DNA of 64,000 nucleotides from Streptomyces viridochromogenes (GCF_001270495.1 NZ_LGUR01000219.1:62001-126000), one strand, 5' to 3'; shown: positions 34,087-42,599, numbered from the stretch's first letter. Translations and numbers: made by a program. Notes: generated from the letters alone by a model not told the origin.

Positions 34087-35013
34087 TCAGAGCACGGCCA
34101 CGGGTGCGACGGGAGTCCCTGTCCCGCCGACGAAGGGCTCGGGCATCGCCGACAGCAGGAACGCGTAGCGGCCCTCTTCTCCACAGGCTGTGGACAACTT
34201 TTCGAGATTCCAGTTCTGGCCCTGGAGCATCCCCATTTCCACCAGGTCGAGCGCGTGCACCGGAAGCCACAAATCCTCTTTCTCCGGCGGAAATATCTCA
34301 AACGTGAGGGTGTCGTTGGCCACCGCCGCCACATCGCGCGCGTGGAACCACTCCGGGGTCCGGATCGACAGCCCGGGTGAGGGATAGCCGTACCCGTGCT
34401 TGTCACCGGCGAGATACACCTGGATCTGCCCCGTCCGTACGAGCACGATGTCGCCGGCGCGCACGCGCGTGCCCGCCAGTTCCTCGGCCGCCTCCAGGTC
34501 CTCCGGGGTGACCGCGTGCCCGCCGTCGAGTCGCGTGACGCCACGCGCGCGTGCCACGTCCAGCAGCACCCCGCGCGAGACGATGTGCCGCGCCTTGTCG
34601 ATGCCGCTGAACTCGGCGCCGCCGTGCGGGGTGATGGAGCCGGCGGGGCGGCCGTTGTAGATCCGGCCCGAGTGCGAGACATGGGTGAGCGCGTCCCAGT
34701 GGGTGGCGGCCTGGAGGCCCATGGTCACGGCGTCGTCGCTGCACGCGACGGTTCCCGGGCCGAAGAGCTCCTGGTTGATCTGCACCATGGTGTGCAGGGG
34801 GTTCACGCGTCCGGGGATCATCCCGGTCTGCACGCCGTCCTGCTGGAGGGGGAGGGCGAGCGGGACGCGGCGGCCGCTCCGGACGCAGGCGGCCGCCTCG
34901 CGGACCACCTCGTCGGTGATCAGGTTCAGGGTGCCGATCTCGTCGTCGCCGCCCCAGCGGCCCCAGTTGTTCACGCGCTTGGCGATCTCGTGGAATGCGT
35001 CCGGCAGTGACAT
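34087..35013 (-). CDS. Cyclase family metal-dependent hydrolase
   Basis: 308 residues. Putative cyclase/kynurenine formamidase fold: the metal-binding segment AATHWDALTHVSHSG corresponds to the HxGTHxDxPxH motif of the family (His, Asp, His ligands). VRAGDIVLVRTGQ is the conserved strand before the second ligand region. Typical reactions are hydrolysis of amide, lactone or cyclic bonds. ATG 35013 is preceded by GGGGAGGA. Divergent from the SDR gene, sharing operator b. In this cluster it may open a ring or hydrolyse an intermediate; substrate unknown. Confidence 0.85.
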   Translation of the reverse strand: MSLPDAFHEIAKRVNNWGRWGGDDEIGTLNLITDEVVREAAACVRSGRRVPLALPLQQDGVQTGMIPGRVNPLHTMVQINQELFGPGTVACSDDAVTMGLQAATHWDALTHVSHSGRIYNGRPAGSITPHGGAEFSGIDKARHIVSRGVLLDVARARGVTRLDGGHAVTPEDLEAAEELAGTRVRAGDIVLVRTGQIQVYLAGDKHGYGYPSPGLSIRTPEWFHARDVAAVANDTLTFEIFPPEKEDLWLPVHALDLVEMGMLQGQNWNLEKLSTACGEEGRYAFLLSAMPEPFVGGTGTPVAPVAVL

Positions 35014-35041
35014 GAGTCCTCCCCGGGGCTTGTCTCCGCGT

Positions 35042-35087
35042 ATCTGACGGGTCGTAGAATCAAGTCGAATCTAACGGACCGTCAGAA
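35042..35087. promoter_or_regulatory. Double operator, sites b1 and b2
   Basis: b2 is ATCTAACGGACCGTCAGAA (35069-35087); b1 (35042-35060) is a half-conserved ATCTGACGGGTCGTAGAAT. Centres are 27 bp apart between the divergent cyclase and SDR genes. A TAGATT on the minus strand within b2 resembles a -10 for the cyclase gene. Confidence 0.65.
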
Positions 35088-35108
35088 ACTGCGGGAAGGG
35101 GCCGGGGC

Positions 35109-36020
35109 ATGGGGAACTTCTTGGCAGGCAAGGTCGTCGCCGTGACGGGCGCGGGTCGGGGTATCGGGCGGGCCGTCGCGCTCGCGGCGGCCGCCGAGGG
35201 GGCGCGGGTCGTCGTCAACGACTACGGGGTGTCGGTGGAGGGTGCCTCACCCACCAGCGAGGTCGCCGAGGCCGTGGTCAAGGAGATCGAGTCGGCGGGC
35301 GGGGAAGCCGTCGCGGTCGCCGACGACATCTCCACGATGGCGGGCGGACAGCGGGTGGTCGACGTCGCGATGGCGTCGTACGGACGTATCGACGGTGTGG
35401 TCTGTGTCGCCGGGATCCTGCGTGAGCGGATGCTGTTCAACATGACCGAGGAGGAGTGGGATCCGGTGGTCGCCACTCATCTGAAGGGGACGTTCACGGT
35501 GTTCCGGGCCGCTTCGGCGGTGATGCGGAAGCAGCGGGCCGGGACCTTGATCGGGTTCACCAGCGGAAATCATCAGGGGTCGGTGTCGCAGGCGAACTAC
35601 AGCGCGGCGAAGGGCGGGATCATCTCGCTCGTGCGGAGCGCTGCGCTGGGCTTGAACCGGTATGGGGTGACCGCCAATGCGGTGGCGCCCGTCGCCCGTA
35701 CGCGGATGTCGGCCGGGGTTCCCATGGAGCTGACGGAGATCGGGGAGCCGGAGGATGTGGCCGCCCTGGTGGTCTATCTGCTGTCGGACGGGGCGGCGGA
35801 GCAGGGGATCACGGGGCAGGTGTACACCGTGGCGGGGCCGAAGATCGCGGTGTGGGCTCAGCCGCGGGAGCTGCGCTCGGCCTATGCGGTGGGGGGTTGG
35901 ACGCCGGAGCGGATCGCGGAGGTTCTGCCGGGGTCGGTGGGGGTGGATCCGATGCCGATGCTGGAGCGGGTGCGGGAGATGCGGCGGGCTGCGGCCGAGG
36001 GGGCACGGCCCAACGCCTAA
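35109..36020 (+). CDS. Short-chain dehydrogenase/reductase (17-beta-HSD4-like)
   Basis: 303 residues. Cofactor motif TGAGRGIGRA near residue 15; catalytic YSAAK with Tyr/Lys, preceded by GFTSGNHQG supplying the Ser. The C-terminal ~55 residues extend past the classical SDR length as in the dehydrogenase domain of peroxisomal multifunctional enzyme 2. Likely oxidises a 3-hydroxyacyl-CoA to the 3-keto form with NAD. ATG 35109 has GGGAAGGGG upstream. First gene of a likely operon with the ACAD and MDR dehydrogenase. Confidence 0.88.
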   Translation: MGNFLAGKVVAVTGAGRGIGRAVALAAAAEGARVVVNDYGVSVEGASPTSEVAEAVVKEIESAGGEAVAVADDISTMAGGQRVVDVAMASYGRIDGVVCVAGILRERMLFNMTEEEWDPVVATHLKGTFTVFRAASAVMRKQRAGTLIGFTSGNHQGSVSQANYSAAKGGIISLVRSAALGLNRYGVTANAVAPVARTRMSAGVPMELTEIGEPEDVAALVVYLLSDGAAEQGITGQVYTVAGPKIAVWAQPRELRSAYAVGGWTPERIAEVLPGSVGVDPMPMLERVREMRRAAAEGARPNA

Positions 36021-36041
36021 TGGCTCGGGGCGGAAGGTCGT

Positions 36042-36116
36042 ATGGCGGCTGCGGGTTGATCGTGGCTTGTCGCGCCCACGCGGCGGAGCCGCAAATCGAC
36101 ACAGCCCCGCGCCCCT
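36042..36116 (-). repeat. Dispersed 70-75 bp hairpin repeat, long form
   Basis: ATGGCGGCTGCGGGTTG at one end, CCACGCGGCGGAGCCGC centre, CCCCGCGCCCCTG at the other. Sits in the 140-bp gap between SDR and ACAD genes of the same strand. Confidence 0.8.
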
Positions 36117-36160
36117 GAAGAAGGGCGTTGTTCCAAGCCGGAGATTGCGAGGAGACCCCT

Positions 36161-37312
36161 ATGGACTTCGGGTTCGCGGCGGAGGATGAAGCGTTTCGGT
36201 TGGAAGTGCGGGCGTGGCTTGAGGAGTACCGCAAGGACGCCCAGGACCGGCGGACTTGGGAACGGACTCTCGGCAAAGCCGGCTGGATAGGGCTTGGTTG
36301 GGCCGAGGGCGGTTACGGCAATCGGAGCGCCACCCTCACCCAGCAGGTCGTCTGGGCCGAGGAATACGCGCGGTCGGGGGCGCCGGCCCGGTCCGGGCAT
36401 ATCGGGGAGAAGCTTCTGGCGCCCACCCTCATCGCGCATGGCACCGAGGAGCAGAAGGCGCGGTTTCTGCCGGCGGTCGCGGCTGGGGACGAGTTGTGGT
36501 GTCAGGGGTACAGCGAACCCGGGGCGGGGTCGGATCTCGCGGGGGTTCGGACCAAGGCCGAGGTGGGGGCGGACGGGGCGTATCGGGTCACGGGGCAGAA
36601 GATCTGGACCTCTCTTGCTCATGAGGCCGACTGGTGTTTCGTGCTGGCCCGTACGGACCCCGGGTCGAGCCGGCATCACGGGCTGTCCTTCCTTCTCGTT
36701 CCCATGGATCAGCCGGGGCGTATCGAGGTGCGGCCCATTCGGCAGATGACGGGGACCAGTGACTTCAACGAGGTGTTCTTCGACGGGGCACGCGCGCGTG
36801 CGGAGCACGTCGTGGGGGGAGTGGGCGGTGGCTGGCGCGTCGCGATGAGCCTGCTCGGGTTCGAGCGGGGGGTGTCGACGCTGGCCCAGCAGGTCGGGTT
36901 CGCCCAGGAGTTGGAGCGGGTGGTGCGGGCCGCCGTGGAGACGGGGGCGGTCGGTGATCCCGTGGTGCGTGAGCGGCTCGTGCGGCAGTGGGCCGAGCTT
37001 CGGGTGATGCGCTGGAACGCGTTGCGCACCCTGGGGCGGTCCGGGGACGCCGGGGCGCCCAGCGTGACCAAGCTGCTGTGGGGTGGCTGGCATCAGCGGC
37101 TCGGGGAGCTGGCGATGCTGGTGCGGGGCGCGGCAGGTGGGGTCGGGCCGAAGGAGTGGTCGGCCTCCGTGCCGTATGAACTCGACGAGGCTCAGCAGCT
37201 GTTCCTGTTCTCCCGGGCCGACACCATCTACGGCGGATCCGATCAGGTTCAGCGCACGATCATCGCCGAGCGGGTGCTCGGCCTGCCCAGGGAGCCCAAG
37301 GGGGTCGTCTGA
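36161..37312 (+). CDS. Acyl-CoA dehydrogenase
   Basis: 383 residues from ATG 36161 with GCGAGGAG upstream. FAD domain WCQGYSEPGAGSDLAGVRT and TGQKIWTSLAHEADWCFVL; C-terminus DTIYGGSDQVQRTIIAERVLGLP, where the Glu of medium-chain ACADs is Gly (YGG). Like the 30735 enzyme it belongs to the FadE class seen in steroid-type catabolism. Stop overlaps the ATG of the MDR dehydrogenase by one base, so the two are coupled. Oxidises an acyl-CoA with FAD; substrate unknown. Confidence 0.88.
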   Translation: MDFGFAAEDEAFRLEVRAWLEEYRKDAQDRRTWERTLGKAGWIGLGWAEGGYGNRSATLTQQVVWAEEYARSGAPARSGHIGEKLLAPTLIAHGTEEQKARFLPAVAAGDELWCQGYSEPGAGSDLAGVRTKAEVGADGAYRVTGQKIWTSLAHEADWCFVLARTDPGSSRHHGLSFLLVPMDQPGRIEVRPIRQMTGTSDFNEVFFDGARARAEHVVGGVGGGWRVAMSLLGFERGVSTLAQQVGFAQELERVVRAAVETGAVGDPVVRERLVRQWAELRVMRWNALRTLGRSGDAGAPSVTKLLWGGWHQRLGELAMLVRGAAGGVGPKEWSASVPYELDEAQQLFLFSRADTIYGGSDQVQRTIIAERVLGLPREPKGVV

Positions 37313-38361
37313 TGCGCGGTGTGGTGTTCGACGGGAAGCGGGTCCAGGTCGTGGACGACTTGGCGGTGAGGGATCCGGGGCCCGGCGAGGTGCTGGTCGC
37401 GATCTCGGCCGCCGGGTTGTGCCACAGCGATCTGTCTGTGGTGGACGGGACCATACCTTTTCCGGTTCCTGTGGTGCTGGGCCATGAGGGGGCGGGGGTC
37501 GTGGAAGCGGTGGGTGTGGGGGTCACCCATGTCGGCCCCGGCGACCATGTGGCGCTGTCCACGCTCGCCAACTGCGGTACGTGCGCGGAGTGCGACCGGG
37601 GAAGGCCGACGATGTGCAGGCAGGCGATCGGGCGGCCCGGGCAGCCCTTCACCCAAGGAGGGCGGCCCGTCTTCCAGTTCGCGTCCAACTCCGCCTTCGC
37701 GGAACGGACCGTGGTGAAGGCCGTACAGGTGGTTCGCATCCCGAAGGACATTCCCATGCCGTCCGCCGCGCTGATCGGGTGTGGGGTGCTCACGGGAGTG
37801 GGGGCCGTCCTCAACCGGGCGAAGGTGGACCGCGGGGACAGCGTGGTCGTGATCGGGACCGGCGGTATCGGCCTCAACGTTCTTCAGGGGGCGCGGATCG
37901 CGGGTGCCCTGCGGATCGTCGCCGTGGACGCGAATCCGGCGAAGGAGGCGGTGGCGCGGCAGTTCGGGGCGACCGACTTCCTGACCTCGACGGAGGGCGT
38001 GCGGGAACTGCTGCCGACGGGGGCCGACCATGCCTTCGAGTGCGTGGGGCGGGTGGAGCTCATCCGGCAGGCGGTCGATCTGCTCGACCGGCACGGTCAG
38101 GCGGTTCTGCTGGGGGTTCCCCCGGCCGGCGCCGAGGCGTCCTTCGTCGTGTCGTCGATGTACCTGGACAAGTCGATCCTGGGGTGCCGGTACGGGTCGT
38201 CGAGACCGCAGCGGGACATCGCGCTGTACGCCGAGCTGTACCGGGACGGGCGGTTGTCGCTGGACGAACTGGTGACGCAGACGTATCCCGTGGAGGAGTT
38301 CGAGAGGGCGGCGGCGGACGCTGAGGCGGGGAAGGTGGCTCGGGGAGTGCTCACCTTCTGA
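37312..38361 (+). CDS. Zinc-dependent alcohol dehydrogenase (MDR, class III-like)
   Basis: 349 residues. Catalytic zinc region CHSDLSVVDGTIPF and GHEGAGVVEAVG; structural zinc CGTCAECDRGRPTMC with four Cys; nucleotide fold VVVIGTGGIGLNVLQGA. The class oxidises alcohols or forms S-conjugates with NAD(P). Context with the ACAD suggests alcohol/aldehyde intermediate of the island pathway. Its last 11 bp overlap the 3' end of the opposite-strand GlxA-type regulator. Confidence 0.9.
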   Translation: MRGVVFDGKRVQVVDDLAVRDPGPGEVLVAISAAGLCHSDLSVVDGTIPFPVPVVLGHEGAGVVEAVGVGVTHVGPGDHVALSTLANCGTCAECDRGRPTMCRQAIGRPGQPFTQGGRPVFQFASNSAFAERTVVKAVQVVRIPKDIPMPSAALIGCGVLTGVGAVLNRAKVDRGDSVVVIGTGGIGLNVLQGARIAGALRIVAVDANPAKEAVARQFGATDFLTSTEGVRELLPTGADHAFECVGRVELIRQAVDLLDRHGQAVLLGVPPAGAEASFVVSSMYLDKSILGCRYGSSRPQRDIALYAELYRDGRLSLDELVTQTYPVEEFERAAADAEAGKVARGVLTF

Positions 38362-39409
38362 CCTGGACGTCGACGCGGCCCTCCGCGCGGAACGTGCGCC
38401 GATAGCTGGTGGGCGTGACGCCGAGCGCCGCCTGCAGGTGCTGCCGCATCGACTGGGCCGTACCGAATCCGGCGTCCCCGGCCACCTGGTCGACCGAGAG
38501 GTCGGTGGACTCCAGGAGGTGACGGGCGCGTTCGACGCGCTGCTGGGTGAGCCACTGGCCGGGGCTGACGCCGACCTCCTCACGGAAGCGGCGGGTGAAG
38601 GTGCGCACCGACATGGCCTCCTGGTCCGCCATGTCACGCAGCTGGATCGGCTCATGGAGGCGGCCCAGGGCCCAGGCGCGGGCCGTCGTCGTGGACGCCT
38701 GCTGCGGGTCGGGGACCGGGCGGTGGATGTACTGGGCCTGGCCGCCGTCCCGGTGGGGCGGTACGACGGTGCGGCGGGCCACGTCGTTGGCGACCGCCGT
38801 GCCATGGTCGCGGCGGACCATGTGGAGGCACAGGTCGATCCCGGCCGCGACACCGGCCGAGGTCAGCACCTCGCCGTCGTCGATGAACAGGACGTCCGCG
38901 TCGACCTCGATCTTCGGGAACAGCCGCTGGAAGCGCTCGGCGTCGGCCCAGTGCGTGGTGGCCGGGCGGCCGTCGAGCAGGCCGGCTGCGGCCAGGACGT
39001 AGACGCCGGTGCAGATGGAGGCGAACCGGGTGCCGGGGCGGACGTGGGCGAGTGCGGCGGCCAGGTCGTCGGTCAGTACACCGTCCTCGAAGACCGGGCC
39101 GAGTTCGTACGACGCCGGGACGATCACGGTGTCGGCGGTGGCCAGGGTCTCCGGCCCGTGCTCGACGTGGATGGCGAAGTCGGCGTCGGTCTGCACCGGG
39201 CCGGGCGGCCGGATCGAGCAGGTGACGACCTCGTAGAGGAGCCGCCCCAGCGCGTCCTTGGGGCGGCCGAAGATGCGGTGCGGGATGCCCAACTCGAAGG
39301 GGAGCAGGCCGTCCAGGGCCAGGACGACGATGCGGTGCGGGCGGAACTCGGGCTCGGGCTCGCGTTCGGGCTCGGGCTCGCGCTCCTGGTTCTCCGGCTC
39401 ACTGCTCAT
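38351..39409 (-). CDS. GlxA-family AraC-type regulator (DJ-1/PfpI + HTH)
   Basis: 352 residues from ATG 39409. N-terminal 25 residues are Glu/Pro/Arg repeats (PEPE). DJ-1/PfpI-like domain at about 25-195 (VVLALDGLLPFELGIPHRIFG, ICTGVYVLAAAGLLDGRPATTHW, the Cys at the nucleophile elbow position). Two AraC HTH motifs at the C-terminus (SVRTFTRRFREEVGVSPGQW, VDQVAGDAGFGTAQSMRQHLQ). Divergent from the MFS gene with an inverted repeat between them, so it may regulate the transporter. Ligand-sensing role inferred. Confidence 0.88.
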   Translation of the reverse strand: MSSEPENQEREPEPEREPEPEFRPHRIVVLALDGLLPFELGIPHRIFGRPKDALGRLLYEVVTCSIRPPGPVQTDADFAIHVEHGPETLATADTVIVPASYELGPVFEDGVLTDDLAAALAHVRPGTRFASICTGVYVLAAAGLLDGRPATTHWADAERFQRLFPKIEVDADVLFIDDGEVLTSAGVAAGIDLCLHMVRRDHGTAVANDVARRTVVPPHRDGGQAQYIHRPVPDPQQASTTTARAWALGRLHEPIQLRDMADQEAMSVRTFTRRFREEVGVSPGQWLTQQRVERARHLLESTDLSVDQVAGDAGFGTAQSMRQHLQAALGVTPTSYRRTFRAEGRVDVQVRR

Positions 39410-39420
39410 GGCCCGATCCT

Positions 39421-39477
39421 AACGAATGCTGTCCTTCGGGCCAATGGCTTCACGGCCGCGCAGGCCCGAAGCTCGTT
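39421..39477. promoter_or_regulatory. Bipartite inverted repeat between GlxA-type regulator and MFS gene
   Basis: AACGA (39421-39425) and CTTCGGGCC (39434-39442) pair with GGCCCGAAG (39463-39471) and TCGTT (39473-39477). It overlaps both divergent promoters and is a candidate operator or attenuator. Confidence 0.6.
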
Positions 39478-39480
39478 GTC

Positions 39481-40791
39481 GTGACGCAGACAACCGAAGC
39501 CACCGCCGCCACCGTCGACAGTTCCCCGGCCGGGCCGGGCCGCCCGCGCATCCACCGCGCCTGGTTCGTCGCCGCCGTCGCCTTCGTGACGATCCTCGGC
39601 GCGGCCGCCTTCCGCTCCCTGCCGGGGCTGCTCATCGACCCGCTGCATCAGGAGTTCGGCTGGTCGCGCGGCACGATCGGGGCCGCCGTCTCCATCAACC
39701 TGGCCCTGTACGGCCTCACCGCCCCCTTCGCCGCCGCGCTGATGGACCGCTTCGGCATCCGCCGCGTGGTCGCGTCCGCGCTCATCCTGATCGCGCTCGG
39801 CTCGGGCCTGACGTACTGGATGACGGCGGCCTGGCAACTGCTGCTGTGCTGGGGTCTGCTGGTGGGCCTCGGCACCGGCTCGATGGCGCTGGCCTTCGCC
39901 GCGACGGTCACCAACCGCTGGTTCACCGAGCGGCGCGGGCTGGTCACCGGCATCCTCACCGCAGCCTCGGCCTCCGGCCAGCTGATCTTCCTGCCCGTGA
40001 TGGCCCTGATGGTCGACGGGGGCAACTGGCGCCCGGCCGCCGTCACGGTCTCCCTCGCGGCCCTCGCGGTCGTCCCCTTCGTCCTGCTGCTACTGCGTGA
40101 CCACCCGGCCGACGTGGACCTGGAGCCGTACGGCGCGAAGGAGTTCGTGCCCAAGCCGGACCCCGTACCGGGCGCCGCCCGCCGCGCCGTGACGGTTCTG
40201 CTGAAGGCGGCCCGCACCGGACCCTTCTGGCTGCTCGCCGGCACCTTCGCGATCTGCGGCGCCTCCACCAACGGCCTCGTCCAGACCCACTTCGTGCCCG
40301 CCGCCCACGATCACGGCATGCCCGTCCCGGCCGCCGCCTCGCTGCTCGCGGTCATCGGCGTGTTCGACGTGATCGGCACGATCGCCTCCGGCTGGCTCAC
40401 CGACCGCTTCGAGGCGCGCCGCCTGCTCGCGGTCTACTACGCCCTGCGCGGCGTCTCGCTGCTGTTCCTCCCGATGCTGCTCGCGCCGAGCGTTCACCCG
40501 CCGATGCTGTTCTTCATCGTCTTCTACGGCCTCGACTGGGTCGCCACCGTCCCGCCCACCGTCGCCCTGTGCCGGGAGCAGTACGGCGAGGACAGCGCGA
40601 TCGTCTTCGGCTGGGTCCTCGCCTCCCACCAGGTCGGAGCCGCGCTGGTGGCCGTCCTCGGCGGGGTCGCGCGGGACGTCTTCGGCACATACGACGTCGT
40701 CTGGTACGCGTCGGGCGCGCTGTGCGCGGCGGCGGCGCTGATGGCGCTGGTGATCCGGCGGAGGCCGGCTCCCGTGGCGATGGCGGCCTAG
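39481..40791 (+). CDS. MFS transporter
   Basis: 436 residues from GTG 39481. Twelve hydrophobic spans are apparent in two bundles (for example WFVAAVAFVTILGAAAFRSL, LLLCWGLLVGLGTGSMALAF, SLLAVIGVFDVIGTIASGWL). The MFS loop 2-3 motif is present as AAALMDRFGIRRV and in the second half as GWLTDRFEARRL. Oxalate/formate-antiporter-like organic anion transporter is likely. No Shine-Dalgarno is obvious before the GTG; the gene may be leaderless. Probably moves a substrate or product of the island. Confidence 0.88.
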   Translation: MTQTTEATAATVDSSPAGPGRPRIHRAWFVAAVAFVTILGAAAFRSLPGLLIDPLHQEFGWSRGTIGAAVSINLALYGLTAPFAAALMDRFGIRRVVASALILIALGSGLTYWMTAAWQLLLCWGLLVGLGTGSMALAFAATVTNRWFTERRGLVTGILTAASASGQLIFLPVMALMVDGGNWRPAAVTVSLAALAVVPFVLLLLRDHPADVDLEPYGAKEFVPKPDPVPGAARRAVTVLLKAARTGPFWLLAGTFAICGASTNGLVQTHFVPAAHDHGMPVPAAASLLAVIGVFDVIGTIASGWLTDRFEARRLLAVYYALRGVSLLFLPMLLAPSVHPPMLFFIVFYGLDWVATVPPTVALCREQYGEDSAIVFGWVLASHQVGAALVAVLGGVARDVFGTYDVVWYASGALCAAAALMALVIRRRPAPVAMAA

Positions 40792-40806
40792 GGAGGTCCG
40801 GACGCT

Positions 40807-40897
40807 CCGAGGCCCCGAGGCCCCGAGGCCCCGAGGCCCCGAGGCCCCGAGGCCCGGAGGTCCGGAGGTCCGGCGGTCCGGCTGTCCGGAGAAGGGC
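40807..40897. repeat. 8-bp tandem array (CCGAGGCC x6) followed by 9-bp TCCGG units
   Basis: Six identical CCGAGGCC units span 40807-40854, then four imperfect 9-bp units built on GGTCCGG. Lies just after the MFS stop, between convergent genes, and may act as a terminator or slippage hotspot. Confidence 0.85.
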
Positions 40898-41553
40898 TAG
40901 AGGAACCGTCCCTTGTGGAACAGCAGCGGCGCCTCGTCCTCGTCGCTCGCCCCCAGGGCGTCCACCCGGCCTACGACGATGAGGTGGTCGCCCCCGGTGT
41001 GCACCGCGTGGATCGTGCAGTCGATCCACGCGAGCGTGCCCGCGAGGCGCGGTGAGCCGGAGACGGGGGCCGCGTCGTAGGTGACCCCCGCGAACTTGTC
41101 CGCGCCGCTCACCGCGAAGGCGCGGCACAACTCGCCCTGGCCGGCGCTCAGGACGTTCACACAGAAGACGCCCGCGCGGGCGATGCGCGGCCACGTCGTC
41201 GATGTCCGGCCGACCATGAAGGCGACCAGGGGCGGGTCGAGGGAGAGGGCGGAGAAGGACTGGCAGGCGAAACCGGCGGGGGCGGAGCCCGGGGCTGCGG
41301 CTGCGGCTGGGGTCGCTGTCGGGACGGGGGCCTGAGGGTCGTCGGTGGTTCCTGGTGCCGTGACAACGGCCACGCCCGTCGCGAAGTTCCCGAGTACCCG
41401 CCGGAACTCCGCCTGCCCGACCGGCGCCCGCTCGTCCTCGCCGACGCAGCGAAGTGCCGGGCGCGGCAGCGCCGTCACGGGCGATGCGTCGGCCGACCTG
41501 AGGTAACGGACGGCGGCGGCGGCCATTCCTGCGTGTCCCATCACATCGACCAT
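40897..41553 (-). CDS. Flavin reductase family protein (HpaC-like)
   Basis: 218 residues from ATG 41553, immediately next to operator c and with no Shine-Dalgarno, so it is probably leaderless. Core FRRVLGNFATGVAVVTAP, then GFACQSFSALSLDPPLVAFMVGRTS and VFCVNVLSAGQ, characteristic of FMN-binding reductases that feed reduced flavin to monooxygenases. Ala/Pro-rich inserts occur at about 70-95. The upstream in-frame start at 41631 runs through the operator and is rejected. May partner a flavin oxidase or monooxygenase of the island. Confidence 0.85.
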   Translation of the reverse strand: MVDVMGHAGMAAAAVRYLRSADASPVTALPRPALRCVGEDERAPVGQAEFRRVLGNFATGVAVVTAPGTTDDPQAPVPTATPAAAAAPGSAPAGFACQSFSALSLDPPLVAFMVGRTSTTWPRIARAGVFCVNVLSAGQGELCRAFAVSGADKFAGVTYDAAPVSGSPRLAGTLAWIDCTIHAVHTGGDHLIVVGRVDALGASDEDEAPLLFHKGRFL

Positions 41554-41556
41554 TGA

Positions 41557-41575
41557 ACCTGACGGCCCGTCAGAT
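41557..41575. promoter_or_regulatory. 19-bp palindromic operator, site c
   Basis: ACCTGACGGCCCGTCAGAT, arms differing at one position. It ends 3 bp before the minus-strand ATG of the flavin reductase gene (41553), which has no Shine-Dalgarno. Confidence 0.75.
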
Positions 41576-41650
41576 AGGAAGGGGTGCGACCGCCCTGGGC
41601 GGCGCGGGGAGCGGGCCGGGGCTACCCTCACCCTCCCCTGTACTCGATGC

Positions 41651-42574
41651 TCACCGCCCCCTGAACTCGGCGCTCCTGCGCTCCACGAAGCTCGCCACGC
41701 CCTCCCGCGCGTCCTCCGTCGTCATGTTGATCTCCTGCGCGGCCGCCTCCGCCGCGAAGGCGGTGGCGCGGTCGGTGTCGAGGGAGGCGTTGACGAGCTG
41801 CTTGGTGAGGGCGAGGGCGCGGGTCGGGCCGGTGGCGAGGCGCTCGGCCCACTCGCGCGCCGTCTTGTCCAACTCGTCGTCCCGGAGGACGCGGTTGACG
41901 AGGCCGAGCCGCTCCGCGTCCGCTGCGCTGAGCGCGTCGCCGAAGAACATCAGCTCCTTCGCCCGCTGGGGGCCGATCAGGCGCGGCAGGAGGTACGCCC
42001 CGCCGCCGTCGGGGACGAGGCCGCGTCGTACGAACACCTCGATGAACCTGGCCGATTCGGCGGCCAGTACGAGGTCGCAGGCGAACGCGAGATGCGCGCC
42101 GAGGCCCGCCGCGGTGCCGTTCACCGCCGCGATCACCGGCTTCTCGCAGTCGAGGACGGCGGCGATGAGGCGCTGGGCTCCGAGCCGGATCGTACGGGCC
42201 ACGTCGCCGGGGACTCGGTCAGCGCCCACTCGCTCACCGCCCACCTGCTCACCGGCCCTCCGCTCACCGCCCACTCGCTCACCGCCCACCTGCTCACCGG
42301 CCCTCCGCTCACCGGCCGCCGACGGCCCTCCGGCGCCGCCCCGCAGATCCGCCCCCGTGCAGAAGCCGCGGCCCGTGCCGGTCAGGACGACGGCCCGGAC
42401 GTCCGGGTCCGCGGAGGCTTCGGCGAGCAGGGTGATGATGCGTTCGCGCTGGTCAGGGGTGATGGCGTTGAGGGCTTCGGGGCGGTTGAGGGTGATGCGG
42501 CGGACCTGATTGTCAGTGGCGTGCAGTACCAATGACTCGACGGAATTTCCGGACACACGGGGGGATCCAGGCAT
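41651..42574 (-). CDS. Enoyl-CoA hydratase with a duplicated 15-residue insert
   Basis: 307 residues from ATG 42574 with GAGGAAG upstream; an in-frame ATG at 42598 is an alternative. Crotonase motifs: NRPEALNAITPDQ, oxyanion segment GFCTGADLRGG, then NGTAAGLGAHLAFACDL. Directly after the first oxyanion segment is a low-complexity insert in which a 15-residue unit (GERRAGEQVGGERVG) occurs twice (residues 88-117, DNA 42224-42313). The catalytic loop region is therefore lengthened. Hydrates an enoyl-CoA; start lies 25 bp into the end of the upstream ligase operon. Confidence 0.85.
   Translation of the reverse strand: MPGSPRVSGNSVESLVLHATDNQVRRITLNRPEALNAITPDQRERIITLLAEASADPDVRAVVLTGTGRGFCTGADLRGGAGGPSAAGERRAGEQVGGERVGGERRAGEQVGGERVGADRVPGDVARTIRLGAQRLIAAVLDCEKPVIAAVNGTAAGLGAHLAFACDLVLAAESARFIEVFVRRGLVPDGGGAYLLPRLIGPQRAKELMFFGDALSAADAERLGLVNRVLRDDELDKTAREWAERLATGPTRALALTKQLVNASLDTDRATAFAAEAAAQEINMTTEDAREGVASFVERRSAEFRGR
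42225..42314. repeat. Two perfect 45-bp tandem units inside the enoyl-CoA hydratase gene
   Basis: 42225-42269 and 42270-42314 are identical. Each 45-bp unit is itself built from 15-bp subunits of the CTCACCG type. In frame, encoding 15 residues per unit. Confidence 0.9.
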
Positions 42575-42599
42575 GTTCACTTCCTCGTCGGTACGCATC

